A stretch of DNA of 37,514 nucleotides from Alphaproteobacteria bacterium (GCA_018608245.1 JABAZY010000051.1:14624-52137); one strand, 5' to 3'. Positions 1 to 8,671 are shown, counted from the first letter of the stretch. The notes: generated by a model from the letters alone, not told the origin. A program made the numbers and translations.

Positions 1-806
1 GTGAATTACCGAAATTGCCATCATTGCGCTCCCCTTTTGAACCAGCGCCAGAGATAGAAGAAACCCTAAAAGAAAGACCCGAGCCTCTTTTGGAAGTTGC
101 GCCTTTTGATTCGGTAGTACCAGACAAGTCCTTATTTGTATCCCCTGTGCGTAATGAAAAAGATCGTTTTCAAAGATTAGAAAACGAATTACAAAAATTG
201 CGAAATGAATTTGACACAGTTCAACCATCAATTAAGCGTCTATCAGGTATTGAATCTGAATTAACTGATTTGATGAAACAAATTGAAAGTTCGCTTTCAT
301 ACCCACAAAAACCATATTCAGGTCCAACACAAAATGAATTCCCTGCTGTAAACACGCAAAATTTTCCAGTGCCTGCACCAACAGCTATGGCAAAACCGCA
401 ACCTGTTACCCCTCCTATGATGCAAAAGCAGCCTGCGGCAACAAACACAAATTTCAAAGTACCGACCCCAATGGCCACAACGGGACAATTACTTAACATC
501 CGCGTAGCCGACAGCGCAGGCAAAGCGCGTATTGTGATTGAGACATCAAAATCTTATAGACCTTCCGTTGATATTAACGGCAATAGTCTGATAGTTACTT
601 ACCCAGATGGCAAAGCCGACCTAGATGTTGCATCAATTCCTGTTAAATCTAAAAAAGTAAGATCTATTTCTAAAACCAATAATCCCAACGGTGGCTTTTC
701 TTTAAACTTCGCATTAGAGCCTAATTGCGGTCTAATGACACAAGGTTTTATCAAACCAAATAAAGATAGCTCTAACTACCGTCACTTTATTGACATCTCA
801 AGATAA
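1..806 (+). CDS. Coiled-coil / AMIN-like domain protein (5' end cut by window)
   Basis: The reading frame is open to the left edge, so the N-terminus is missing; the first in-frame start-like codon (TTG at 15) need not be the real start. The visible part has three zones: a charged coiled-coil segment (around residues 50-95 counted from TTG, with LENELQKLRNEF), a Pro/Gln/Thr-rich linker (about 95-155), and a C-terminal beta-rich domain (about 155-263) beginning LLNIRVADSAGKARIVIE. The pattern of that last domain, a hydrophobic strand then G-K-x-R-I-V-I-E, resembles AMIN domains, which target periplasmic proteins to the cell wall or secretion pores. A periplasmic or envelope role is therefore inferred. 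The missing N-terminus, possibly with a signal or TM segment, prevents a firmer call. Confidence 0.6.
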   Translation, partial: ELPKLPSLRSPFEPAPEIEETLKERPEPLLEVAPFDSVVPDKSLFVSPVRNEKDRFQRLENELQKLRNEFDTVQPSIKRLSGIESELTDLMKQIESSLSYPQKPYSGPTQNEFPAVNTQNFPVPAPTAMAKPQPVTPPMMQKQPAATNTNFKVPTPMATTGQLLNIRVADSAGKARIVIETSKSYRPSVDINGNSLIVTYPDGKADLDVASIPVKSKKVRSISKTNNPNGGFSLNFALEPNCGLMTQGFIKPNKDSSNYRHFIDISR

Positions 807-837
807 AAACACCCTTCCTACGATAGTACTATAGAAT

Positions 838-865
838 TGTATTCTGGTGACGCTCACGAGATAAT
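838..865 (+). promoter_or_regulatory. Candidate sigma70-type promoter for the 57-aa gene
   Basis: TTGTAT (838-843) and GATAAT (860-865) are separated by 16 bp and lie about 35 bp before the ATG at 900. Found by inspection only. Confidence 0.35.
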
Positions 866-899
866 CCCCTTATAAGATTTACACATTAGGGGGAATCAC

Positions 900-1073
900 A
901 TGAAAAGAATCTTGAAACCAATAAATGAAAACCCAACACCGCCCTATGTCGATGGTGATATTTTTTATGTATGCCCTTTAACTGGTGACAATCGTACTCT
1001 AGTTTTCCCAAACGACTCATTACTTGATATTCAAGATCATTTAAAGTGGCAAATAACAGAAAATGCATGCTAA
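900..1073 (+). CDS. Small hypothetical protein, 57 aa
   Basis: The ORF starts at ATG 900, preceded by a strong Shine-Dalgarno (AGGGGG at about 889-894), and ends with TAA at 1071-1073. The product starts MKRILKPINENPTPPYVDGD and contains FYVCPLTGD, with one Cys near the middle and one at the C-terminus. There is no TM segment or signal peptide. The good RBS and a candidate upstream promoter support a real gene. I do not recognise the family and infer no function. It precedes the peptidase at 1105 by 31 bp and may be cotranscribed with it. Confidence 0.6.
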   Translation: MKRILKPINENPTPPYVDGDIFYVCPLTGDNRTLVFPNDSLLDIQDHLKWQITENAC

Positions 1074-1104
1074 AATAAGACATATTTAATAATAAATTTC
1101 TCTT

Positions 1105-2145
1105 ATGCCTTTTCAAACCGTTGTCCTTAAAACTATAGAATATCTTTCTGTTCCGTCTGTTGTCGGGCATGAAGGATTCTTCATTCAATATTTAAATGAT
1201 GACTTCCAGAAATTAGGGTTAGAGACAAAAATTCACGATGGTATTTTAGAGGTATCAGGCAAGTCTCCCCATGCACAAATTATTTCAGCGCATATTGATA
1301 GACATGGCCTAATAAGCATTGGTGACGGTCAATATACCTATGCAGCACAGCATATTAAAGAAACCAAGTATGACGAAGAAAACACAACGTCTCAAGCGAT
1401 GCTAAAGGCTATTAGCACGCGCTTTGAACATGAAAAAGTCTATGCCTATCACCCCTACAATAATGAATTTTTAGGCAAGGGCACTATCCGTAGTTGTGAA
1501 AATTCCATGAAAAATGGCGATGCTATTTTCACCATTGATGATATGGCAGACATGCCTGTAGATACCCCTATCGCTTACGCCCGCAACGCAATGCATGACG
1601 AGCATTTTTTAAAAGGGCAAATTGATAATGTCGTTTCGATAGGTGTGATCTACACTCTTTTTCAAAATGGTTTTCAGGGTACTGTTTTATTTTCTATGGA
1701 AGAAGAAATTGGCAAAAGCTGGCTACACATCACCAATTGGCTTACTCAAAATAATATTCAAACAAAAGAATTAATCATACTAGACACCAGCCCCTATCGT
1801 GAAGCTGATCCGATTGAGCAAAACATGGTCATTCTACGTAACCGCGACAAAAGCGCAGGATTTAACAACGAACTGGTAACAAAATTAAAAAAACGATGTG
1901 AAGATTTAGGTATAGCCTATCAAGTAAAAGATGAATTTTTCTTATCACTAGGCCTATCTATTTCTGATTTAGGTTCAACAGAATTAGGGCGTGTTGTTGA
2001 TAATACAGATGGGCTATGGTCGGGGGCAACCATTCAAATCCCAACGCTTGAGTATCATACAAGTTATGAAACAACCAGCCGTGGGTGTATTGAGAGCTAT
2101 TATGCGATACTGCAAAATATACTAATTACAGATCCGATTATTTAG
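1105..2145 (+). CDS. M42-like metallopeptidase (aminopeptidase fold)
   Basis: The 346-aa product has the usual length for M42/M28-type dinuclear metallopeptidases. Candidate metal and catalytic residues appear in the right order: H63-x-D65 in SAHIDRHG, D174 in GQIDNVVS, the Glu cluster 199-201 in SMEEEIG, D227 in LDTSPY and H318 in LEYHTSYET. This matches the M42 scheme (HxD, bridging Asp, EE, Asp, His). There is no signal peptide, so it is probably cytoplasmic. The family removes N-terminal residues from peptides, but some relatives act on other amide substrates, so specificity is unknown. The Shine-Dalgarno before ATG 1105 is weak. It is convergent with the ROK kinase; the stop codons are a few bases apart. 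Confidence 0.7.
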   Translation: MPFQTVVLKTIEYLSVPSVVGHEGFFIQYLNDDFQKLGLETKIHDGILEVSGKSPHAQIISAHIDRHGLISIGDGQYTYAAQHIKETKYDEENTTSQAMLKAISTRFEHEKVYAYHPYNNEFLGKGTIRSCENSMKNGDAIFTIDDMADMPVDTPIAYARNAMHDEHFLKGQIDNVVSIGVIYTLFQNGFQGTVLFSMEEEIGKSWLHITNWLTQNNIQTKELIILDTSPYREADPIEQNMVILRNRDKSAGFNNELVTKLKKRCEDLGIAYQVKDEFFLSLGLSISDLGSTELGRVVDNTDGLWSGATIQIPTLEYHTSYETTSRGCIESYYAILQNILITDPII

Positions 2146-2146
2146 A

Positions 2147-3151
2147 TTATTTTTTTAACCCCAGCCAAGCAGCACCACGTACGCCTGATGAATCACCAAA
2201 ACGAGGGCGCTCCAACTTAGTATGCACAATGTCAGAGAAAATATAACGTGTCCAAACCTCAGGAACCATCGTATAAAGCTCATCAACATTGCTCATACCA
2301 CCACCCAAAACAACGACATCTGGATCAATAATATTTATAACAACCGACAAAGAACGTGCTAAACGATCTACATAGCGTTCTAATGCAGCAACAGCCTTTG
2401 GCTCTCCATTTCTAGCATTCGCAATAATATCATGCGTTGAAATATCTTCGTTTTCTACGCGTTGGTAGTCGAGTTTGAAACCTGTTCCAGAAATCCAAGT
2501 CTCTAAGCATCCCCTGTGACCGCAGTGACACTGTACACCGGGATACTCATTCCATTTCTTGTCATTTTGAAAAAAAGATATTTCTTTTTCTTTAACTTTT
2601 GGCCAAGGGTCTTGCGCAGAAAAGCTAGTTTCAAGTTTTTTTAAATCTTTTGAAAACACGCGCGGATAAGGTAACGGGTTATGCCCCCACTCGCCCCCAA
2701 TGCCATTAACACCAGAAAGAGGTTCACCATTAATAACTACACCACCCCCGCACCCTGTGCCAATAATGACACCAAACACGACAGAATGCCCTTTTCCTGC
2801 ACCATCCTTTGCTTCAGATACCGCAAAACAATTAGCATCATTTTGAATGTGAATTTCACGTTCTAATGCTTCTGCTAAATCTTTTTGTAAAGGGTGGCCA
2901 TTTAACCAAGTTGAATTAGCATTTTTAACCAACCCATGATCTTTAGAAACAGTACCTGGAATACCTATACCGACAGTCGCTTTAGCCCCTAAAGAAGCTT
3001 CAGCTTCTTCAATCAAATTCTTTATATTTAACACAGTGTCTTCATAAACACCCTGCGGGGAAGGAACGCGTTTCCGATAAAGCTCTTTACCATTATCACT
3101 AAGGCAAATTATTTCAGTCTTTGTTCCACCTAAATCAATACCAATATGCAT
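2147..3151 (-). CDS. mak: ROK-family fructokinase/mannokinase
   Basis: The protein begins MHIGIDLGGTKTE, the ROK phosphate-binding loop, and closely follows E. coli Mak as I recall it: VKNANSTWLNG, ANCFAVSEA, VIIGTGCGGGV, GGEWGHNPLP, SGTGF, the terminal GDSSGVRGAAWL and the zinc motif CHCGHRGCLE. It should phosphorylate fructose, and more weakly mannose or other hexoses, with ATP in the cytoplasm. At 334 aa it is about 30 residues longer than Mak; the extra, charged residues lie between the GEWGHNPLP motif and the zinc cysteines. It is the last gene of the minus-strand sugar operon, 6 bp after the HAD phosphatase, with no clear SD of its own, suggesting coupling. Substrate is inferred from family similarity. 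Confidence 0.85.
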   Translation of the reverse strand: MHIGIDLGGTKTEIICLSDNGKELYRKRVPSPQGVYEDTVLNIKNLIEEAEASLGAKATVGIGIPGTVSKDHGLVKNANSTWLNGHPLQKDLAEALEREIHIQNDANCFAVSEAKDGAGKGHSVVFGVIIGTGCGGGVVINGEPLSGVNGIGGEWGHNPLPYPRVFSKDLKKLETSFSAQDPWPKVKEKEISFFQNDKKWNEYPGVQCHCGHRGCLETWISGTGFKLDYQRVENEDISTHDIIANARNGEPKAVAALERYVDRLARSLSVVINIIDPDVVVLGGGMSNVDELYTMVPEVWTRYIFSDIVHTKLERPRFGDSSGVRGAAWLGLKK

Positions 3152-3157
3152 AAATCT

Positions 3158-3976
3158 TTAACCATCTATATGTTGCTCCAGAGGAGCCCTTGCTCCGTTC
3201 ACATGGGCAACATTAGGGGAAGATACAAGCCCTTGCAACTCAGAAAATGTCATCGGTACATAAATACCACCAAATTCTTGTTGCAATTTAGATACTTTAG
3301 TATCGTCCATTTGACCACACATATCGGTCAGTTGAATAACGGTCATTCCTGCGCGTAATCCAGCCTCAACACCTGTAGGGCTATCTTCTACAGCTAAACA
3401 ACTTACCTTAGTGAAATCCGCACTTAAACCAACTATAGCGCTCCGAGTTCTTTCACGCTCTATTGCCATATCATACATGGCTGGTTGTGGCTTTGAGGGT
3501 AAACCTAAGTTATTAGCTTCAGTCTCTGTGATCAATCCCGCCATGCAATCCAATGGATATCCTGTCCCTTTTAGATGAGGAACTGCTATTCTAGGTGGTG
3601 AATTAGTAACAGCATAAGCGGGTTTACCAGCGTCAAGAAACGCATTTGTTAAATCTAAAACAGATTGATGTGGTTGCACTTCGTCAATACGTTCAACATA
3701 TCTCTTCAATCTAGCCTTTTCGAATTCAGGTCCAGATACAAATGTTTCAGCAAACGGAGGATGCCATTCACATATCTTAGCCCAAACGCCTTTATCACCC
3801 AAACCAGCTAAAGTGTCCCAGTGTTTAGGTTCCACTTTATATCCCGCAGGTAAAGAAATTTCTCCGATAACTTCTCTGATAATAGGTTCAGAGTTAACAG
3901 CCGTGCCATCTATATCAATATAAAGCCCTGTATAACTTAGAAGTTCTTCTCTGCTTGTGATTATTTGTTGGCTCAT
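3158..3976 (-). CDS. HAD-superfamily phosphatase (beta-phosphoglucomutase-like)
   Basis: The 272-aa protein has all HAD motifs: I, D21-x-D23-G-T with SEP following; II, VTNSPPR; III, the Lys in LPSKPQPAMYDMA; and IV, VEDSPTGVEAG. A helical cap of about 80 residues sits between motifs I and II, typical of subfamily IA (beta-PGM, phosphoglycolate and sugar-phosphate phosphatases). A good SD (AAGGAG, about 7 nt before the ATG) precedes it. The gene lies between the AGE isomerase and the Mak-like kinase, so a hexose phosphate is the likeliest substrate, but the exact one cannot be read from sequence. Confidence 0.8.
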   Translation of the reverse strand: MSQQIITSREELLSYTGLYIDIDGTAVNSEPIIREVIGEISLPAGYKVEPKHWDTLAGLGDKGVWAKICEWHPPFAETFVSGPEFEKARLKRYVERIDEVQPHQSVLDLTNAFLDAGKPAYAVTNSPPRIAVPHLKGTGYPLDCMAGLITETEANNLGLPSKPQPAMYDMAIERERTRSAIVGLSADFTKVSCLAVEDSPTGVEAGLRAGMTVIQLTDMCGQMDDTKVSKLQQEFGGIYVPMTFSELQGLVSSPNVAHVNGARAPLEQHIDG

Positions 3977-3991
3977 TGTATACTCCTTAAA

Positions 3992-5158
3992 TTAACTCTG
4001 TTTTAGTTCTAAATATGCCGCAGATTCTCTTAGTACTGGGAAAATATGATATGGCGTTGTTCCTGGTCTGTAATCCGTTTCTGGTTTAAGATCTCTTGTT
4101 AAAAATTCAGTCCAATTTCCAGTCGTTACATCAATATAATGATCTTCTAGAACTTGCGTTAAGTTGCTAATCACTTTTTCAGCAGCATCAGCATATTCTG
4201 GATCAGCAGACATAATACAAGCGGCACGTACTGTTTCCAACGTTGGCCAGATACGTTTACTAGAATCAACAATCTCTCCATCTCGATTCTGAACATTGAA
4301 AACACCGCTATGTTCTTTATCAATGCCTTTTTCAATCACCCATGAAAATAATGCTTTTTTAGTATCTTCAATTCTTGGATCTTGAGAGCCTGATACTTCT
4401 TGATATCTTTGCAATAACCAAACCCATTCAGCATGATGCCCAGCCTCAACCAAATTACCCTCTTCTGAATGAGGATTTAAATCATCATCAAAAAATTCAC
4501 ACAGCGTCGTTGTCTCTTTATCTAACAGCTTATCGTAAAACAACTCGAGCATTTCATCTGCTTTTTGTAAGTAAACTGGGTTTTGGCTTGATTCATACAT
4601 GTAAATACACGCTTCCATCAAATGCATATGTGGATTTTGTCTACGCATCGCACCTTCTGGCACAAGATTGCTATCCAAAGATTCTGCTAAGCCTGGTTTA
4701 TCCTTAAGAGTAAAAGATTCATCTATAAAATTAAATGTCGTTTCTGCGTGTTTCAACGCATCAGGATTTTCAGTAGCATTGTAATACGCGGAACACGCCA
4801 ACAAAATAAATGCGTGACCGTATAGATCATATTTTTCATCATGAGGAGTCTTGTCTAGATTAATACTAAAAATTGAACCGCCAGTTTCTTCTACGTGATA
4901 ATTATCAATAATAAATTGAAAACCTTCATCAATTTTTGTTTTGTAGAGCTTATTATTCGGATCATCCTGTAATGCTTGAGAATATACCATCACTTGTCTG
5001 CATTGTGTTAATAGCCTTTTAGGCATATCTAATGGTTGATTGTCATTATTTAAGCGTTCATGAAACCCGCCTTGTTCATTATCAGAGAATAATTTAAACC
5101 AATTAGGTACCCAAATTAGGTGAGCCTGATCAAGTAAGCGTATTAAAAAGTTCTCCAT
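3992..5158 (-). CDS. AGE-family sugar isomerase/epimerase (mannose isomerase-like)
   Basis: The product is about 388 aa, the normal length for the N-acylglucosamine 2-epimerase / mannose isomerase (alpha6/alpha6 barrel) family. Family marks visible are PKRLLTQCRQVMVYSQA near the N-terminus, NPHMHLMEA, GHHAEWVWLL with the His-x-x-Glu-Trp active-site pattern, WPTLETVRA, and a terminal TTPYHIFPVLRE. I chose ATG 5158 because the longer frame only adds a TTG start and 17 unconserved residues. These enzymes interconvert mannose with fructose, glucose with mannose, or GlcNAc with ManNAc. Next to a fructo/mannokinase and a cupin phosphomannose isomerase-like protein, mannose/fructose interconversion is the favoured inference. 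Confidence 0.75.
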   Translation of the reverse strand: MENFLIRLLDQAHLIWVPNWFKLFSDNEQGGFHERLNNDNQPLDMPKRLLTQCRQVMVYSQALQDDPNNKLYKTKIDEGFQFIIDNYHVEETGGSIFSINLDKTPHDEKYDLYGHAFILLACSAYYNATENPDALKHAETTFNFIDESFTLKDKPGLAESLDSNLVPEGAMRRQNPHMHLMEACIYMYESSQNPVYLQKADEMLELFYDKLLDKETTTLCEFFDDDLNPHSEEGNLVEAGHHAEWVWLLQRYQEVSGSQDPRIEDTKKALFSWVIEKGIDKEHSGVFNVQNRDGEIVDSSKRIWPTLETVRAACIMSADPEYADAAEKVISNLTQVLEDHYIDVTTGNWTEFLTRDLKPETDYRPGTTPYHIFPVLRESAAYLELKQS

Positions 5159-5270
5159 TACAACGCTCACTTTATAGAAAGGTAAGGTTTCTGCTAAAAA
5201 ATAAAGCAAAAATGATAATCACCCATAAGTTTCTAATATTATACTACTTGATATAATTTGGTCCTCTGCC

Positions 5271-5900
5271 CTAATTTTCTAACTTTTTCAATTCACGCTG
5301 ATAAGATGGTTTAGCTATTATCTCAGCTTGAATTTCACGATATAAAATAACACTATTATACTCAACTTCAGTTGTAATTGGATAAGTGGGACGAGCCTTA
5401 GAATTAGCGTTACCAAAATCAGCTAAGCGCACATTGTCTAGTTCACGACATTTACCTGTTTGCGTTTCAATAACTATCACATCATCATCTCCAACGTTAT
5501 TCATACAATGTACAGATCCCTTAGGTAAAATTATGCTCTCACCTGCAGGAACCTCAAAACGTTCTCCATTAGAAATAACTGTTAAAACGCCTGATTCAAC
5601 CTCCCATAACTCTTCGCGTCCTTGATGGCGTTGCAAAGAAAGCATATTATTAGGGAAAACTGTGATTGTTTTTCTACAAATATCTTCACCAGAATCAGTT
5701 TTTCCAATCTCTAAAACCTGATTTGTTCCCCAAGGAGAGGGCACGTCCTGCCCACGAGAATATTCTTCCGTATCCGCCTCTAAAGAATATGAATCTACCG
5801 TCTCAATATCCGCAATATTCTCTGCATTATCAAAATCATAGCCTTCATTCCATTTTTTTGGAAAATCCTTCATATCAAACCCGTTCTGTAAGTTACCCAT
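5271..5900 (-). CDS. Cupin protein, type II phosphomannose isomerase-like
   Basis: The 209-aa protein carries one cupin core resembling the C-terminal isomerase half of bifunctional ManC/AlgA: VPSPWGTNQVLEIG, then LSLQRHQGREELWEVESG, PAGESIILPKGSVHCMNN and ETQTGKCRELDNVRLADFG. The His residues in QRHQ and VHC and the Glu in REELW are the expected metal ligands. The nucleotidyltransferase half of ManC is absent. A mannose-6-phosphate/fructose-6-phosphate isomerase role is plausible but unproven. The first 60 residues are acidic and not recognised. ATG 5900 has a good SD (AAGGA, 8 nt upstream). It heads the minus-strand sugar operon; a 112-bp gap separates it from the AGE gene. Confidence 0.7.
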   Translation of the reverse strand: MGNLQNGFDMKDFPKKWNEGYDFDNAENIADIETVDSYSLEADTEEYSRGQDVPSPWGTNQVLEIGKTDSGEDICRKTITVFPNNMLSLQRHQGREELWEVESGVLTVISNGERFEVPAGESIILPKGSVHCMNNVGDDDVIVIETQTGKCRELDNVRLADFGNANSKARPTYPITTEVEYNSVILYREIQAEIIAKPSYQRELKKLEN

Positions 5901-5956
5901 AGTTAAATTCCTTCATAATATAAATAATTTTTGTCATTTTTAAACTTTAATGTTTG

Positions 5957-5977
5957 ACTTATTTACTAGTTATAAGT
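5957..5977. promoter_or_regulatory. Imperfect inverted repeat in divergent promoter region
   Basis: ACTTAT and ATAAGT flank a near-symmetric ACTAGT core in the 122-bp gap between the cupin operon (minus) and the OtsB-like gene (plus). The placement would let one regulator act on both directions. The region is very AT-rich, so chance is a real alternative. Confidence 0.25.
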
Positions 5978-6022
5978 TAAAAAAGCAATTATTATTTACA
6001 TATAGAATTAAAAGGTGTGTTT

Positions 6023-7048
6023 ATGAGTAATAGTGTAATGAGTGATATGTTTGAAAAAATAGCCCATCAAAAAAAATTATCTATGCGTGAAGCGATAAAA
6101 AAAGCTTTTTTAATCTTTGATGTTGATTTCACGCTTTTAAACACAATGTGTTGTAACACTACTCCCGAACAAAAATCCTTATTAGCCAGGCAACACGCAG
6201 CCACAGGTGGCGGATCAGCTTTTTTCTCAGGCAGATCTATTGATGCGATTGATCTCCCCACAGGCGCTAAATATCCAGCAGCGGGTGAGCAAGGCGCAGA
6301 AATTCGCCTTTTGTTAAATGAAAGAAGAATTTCTCTCGCTGCTCCTATTAACTCCGCGGCTATTGCAGAAACTGCTCGTATATTAATAGGCGATCGTGTT
6401 CCTATCGTTGCGACAGCCGATGAAATTAGAGATTTATCCTCTAATAATCCCGCAGTACTTGTTGAACAAAAACCACATTCTTTAGCCAAAGTGCACAGAA
6501 TGACAAATCAAGTTGACCTTGTACGCGGTATTATTACAGAAGTAGGACATCAGCTTATAGCGGCACACGATCTGCATCATACGCATAAGGTCATGACAAG
6601 CGGCAGTGACGCCGTTGAAATCGTCCCTAGTGGAATTGCCCCAGATAGTGAAGCCTATGCACTCTTAACGGATCCTCAGCTTCAATTAATTGAAATAAAC
6701 GGATTAAATAAGGTGGCAGCGCTCCATACGTTTATGGCCATACCGCAATATAGAGACAGGGTTCCTGTATTTTTTGGCGATAGTGGTACGGATGGCGCGG
6801 CAATTAATGCAGCAGCCGAGCATTACGTTGGTTGTGGTGTTTGGATATTAAACAGTAATACAGAAGTCCCTCCAGAATACGCCGATGCTGTTAAATATAC
6901 TATTCCAACATATCATGATACATGGGATCATATTGAGGCTGGCGTTGTCTTTGCTGAAGCAGCTTTAAATAGACCCGAGAAAATTATCAGTTTACCAGTT
7001 CCTCAGGTATCGAGTGCTCTTGGTATGGCTACACCAACAGTTGGTTAA
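6023..7048 (+). CDS. HAD phosphatase, trehalose-6-phosphate phosphatase (OtsB)-like
   Basis: The order and spacing of motifs follow OtsB-type HAD-IIB phosphatases: motif I FDVDFTLL, motif II FFSGRSIDAID followed by AGEQGAEIR, then VEIVPSG, the Lys in NGLNKVAALHTFM, and VPVFFGDSGTDGAA as motif IV. Motif I has Phe where the family nearly always has Gly (DxDGT), although both Asp residues and the Thr are kept. At about 341 aa it is longer than OtsB (around 266). I chose ATG 6023, with AAAGG 7-8 nt upstream, over GTG 6017. No otsA synthase is nearby, so a trehalose product is only one option; another sugar phosphate from the adjacent module is equally possible. Confidence 0.65.
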   Translation: MSNSVMSDMFEKIAHQKKLSMREAIKKAFLIFDVDFTLLNTMCCNTTPEQKSLLARQHAATGGGSAFFSGRSIDAIDLPTGAKYPAAGEQGAEIRLLLNERRISLAAPINSAAIAETARILIGDRVPIVATADEIRDLSSNNPAVLVEQKPHSLAKVHRMTNQVDLVRGIITEVGHQLIAAHDLHHTHKVMTSGSDAVEIVPSGIAPDSEAYALLTDPQLQLIEINGLNKVAALHTFMAIPQYRDRVPVFFGDSGTDGAAINAAAEHYVGCGVWILNSNTEVPPEYADAVKYTIPTYHDTWDHIEAGVVFAEAALNRPEKIISLPVPQVSSALGMATPTVG

Positions 7049-7107
7049 AAATGCGTATTATGATATAGCTGTTTAAGTAACTTTTATCATAATTATAAGC
7101 ATATCTC

Positions 7108-8127
7108 ATGGTTTCAAAAAACATTCTTGTCCTAGGCGGCGCAGGCTATATAGGTAGCCATACTTGCAAAAAACTGCACGCTGAGCGCTTTACTCCCATC
7201 ACTATTGATAACCTATCAAATGGGCACCAACAGTCTGTTCAGTGGGGGCCTTTTGAGCAATTAGATATATTAGAGACAGATAAGCTAGCCACGCTGATGA
7301 AGCAATATAACGCTCAAGCCGTTATGCACTTCGCTGCCTTAATCGAAGTGGCCGAATCAGTTAAAGACCCAGAGTCGTTTTATAAGAATAATGTTTTAGG
7401 CACAAAATCAGTTTTAGAGGCCATGAATCAAGCAGGCGTGCATCATATTGTTTTTTCAAGTACCGCCGCCGTCTATGGTCAACCAGCGGATAACAACCCA
7501 CTCAAAGAAGATGCTTCACTCTCCCCCATCAACCCATACGGAGAAACAAAGTTAGAAGCAGAAAAATTAATACGTGCAGAAGCTAATATAAAATCAGTAG
7601 CTTTGCGCTATTTTAACGCTTGTGGTGCGGATACGAATGGGGATATTGGTGAAATGCATTACCCCGAAAGCCATTTAATTCCACTCGTTATTCAAACCGC
7701 TTTAAACATGCGTGACCAAATAAATATTTTTGGAACAGATTATAATACCCCTGATGGCACATGTGTGCGTGACTATGTGCATGTTGATGATTTAGCAGAT
7801 GCGCATATCAATGCCCTAAAATATTTAATAAACGGTGGAGAGAATGTAGCCTGCAACCTAGGCTCTAGTAATGGCTACAGCGTTCAAAAAATTATAGAGA
7901 GCGTCAAAAATATTACTCAAGAAAATTTCAAAATCGTTGAAGAAAAACGCCGTACAGGTGATTCTGCTTATTTAGTCGCAGACAATGCCCGCGCAAAAGA
8001 AATTCTAAATTGGGCGCCGCAAAAAGATTTAGAAACAATCATCGAAGATGCTTATCACTGGCATCAAAGTGATACTTACAAAAATTTCTGGGAAAAAATT
8101 TCCGAACGAAAAAAAGAATTAGTTTAA
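7108..8127 (+). CDS. galE: UDP-glucose 4-epimerase
   Basis: The 339-aa protein is full length for GalE, an extended short-chain dehydrogenase that interconverts UDP-glucose and UDP-galactose. Visible marks are the NAD-binding GGAGYIGSHT at residues 8-17, HFAALIEVAESV, the catalytic FSSTAAVYG Ser/Thr region, the NPYGETK catalytic Tyr/Lys, LRYFNACGAD, GTCVRDYVHVDDLADAH and YLVADNARAKEILNW. No SD is evident, but a TATAAG box lies about 8 bp before the ATG, so the mRNA may have a very short leader. The last bases overlap the convergent gene at 8119 by 9 bp. It probably supplies UDP-galactose for surface polysaccharide. Confidence 0.92.
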   Translation: MVSKNILVLGGAGYIGSHTCKKLHAERFTPITIDNLSNGHQQSVQWGPFEQLDILETDKLATLMKQYNAQAVMHFAALIEVAESVKDPESFYKNNVLGTKSVLEAMNQAGVHHIVFSSTAAVYGQPADNNPLKEDASLSPINPYGETKLEAEKLIRAEANIKSVALRYFNACGADTNGDIGEMHYPESHLIPLVIQTALNMRDQINIFGTDYNTPDGTCVRDYVHVDDLADAHINALKYLINGGENVACNLGSSNGYSVQKIIESVKNITQENFKIVEEKRRTGDSAYLVADNARAKEILNWAPQKDLETIIEDAYHWHQSDTYKNFWEKISERKKELV

Positions 8128-8631
8128 GCGCAAACCATTTTTGTCAAAAACACCAATTGGTAATTTTGTGTGCCAATCATGCAACATAAAAAATCCATCT
8201 GGTTTTGACTTGGTAATACCGTGAACTTGATCCACGATAAAAGTCACGCGACGTTTATCATAACCTGATAGACGGTAAAAATTTGGTCCAACCACTAGAA
8301 TCGGATAAATCTCAAGATCCTGTCCAAATTTACGTGATGTCTGATCCCGCAGGATATCACCATCATAAAAACCCTGTATAAGTTCGTCGCCACCATTCTC
8401 AGCTTGGGCGATCCAATCCTCTGCATACCATTCTTTATGGTCCCATTGTGGAACTTGTTCATGCTGGTTTTTCTCTAAATAAGGCTGATATCCCTTTATT
8501 TCACCATGCATTACATGCTTTTTTGACCAGAAATTATGCCATTTTTTCGTATCTGCAAGCGCATCAGTAGCACCTGAGAAGCATAAAACTAGTATTAAAA
8601 TCAATAGGTTATGTATTTTAAGGTATGACAT
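8119..8631 (-). CDS. Secreted hypothetical protein
   Basis: The 170-aa protein begins with a likely Sec signal peptide: MSYLK, a hydrophobic run LLILILVLCFSG, and a signal peptidase I-like site near DALA-DTKK. The mature part is rich in Trp, Tyr, His and charged residues (KKWHNFW, WDHKEWYAEDW, FMLHDWHTKLP), with no repeats or further TM segment. I do not recognise the family. A periplasmic location is inferred. It is convergent with galE, overlapping it by 9 bp, and divergent from the FlgC-like gene, with 55 bp between starts. Confidence 0.6.
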   Translation of the reverse strand: MSYLKIHNLLILILVLCFSGATDALADTKKWHNFWSKKHVMHGEIKGYQPYLEKNQHEQVPQWDHKEWYAEDWIAQAENGGDELIQGFYDGDILRDQTSRKFGQDLEIYPILVVGPNFYRLSGYDKRRVTFIVDQVHGITKSKPDGFFMLHDWHTKLPIGVFDKNGLRLN

Positions 8632-8671
8632 AATTAATTTCCAGATTATAAGACAATATTAACTCTAACTA

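Noticed and set aside
886-1188. 100-aa minus-strand ORF
   Set aside because: It is antisense to the 57-aa gene and to the start of the peptidase, with no SD; the plus-strand gene has a strong SD.
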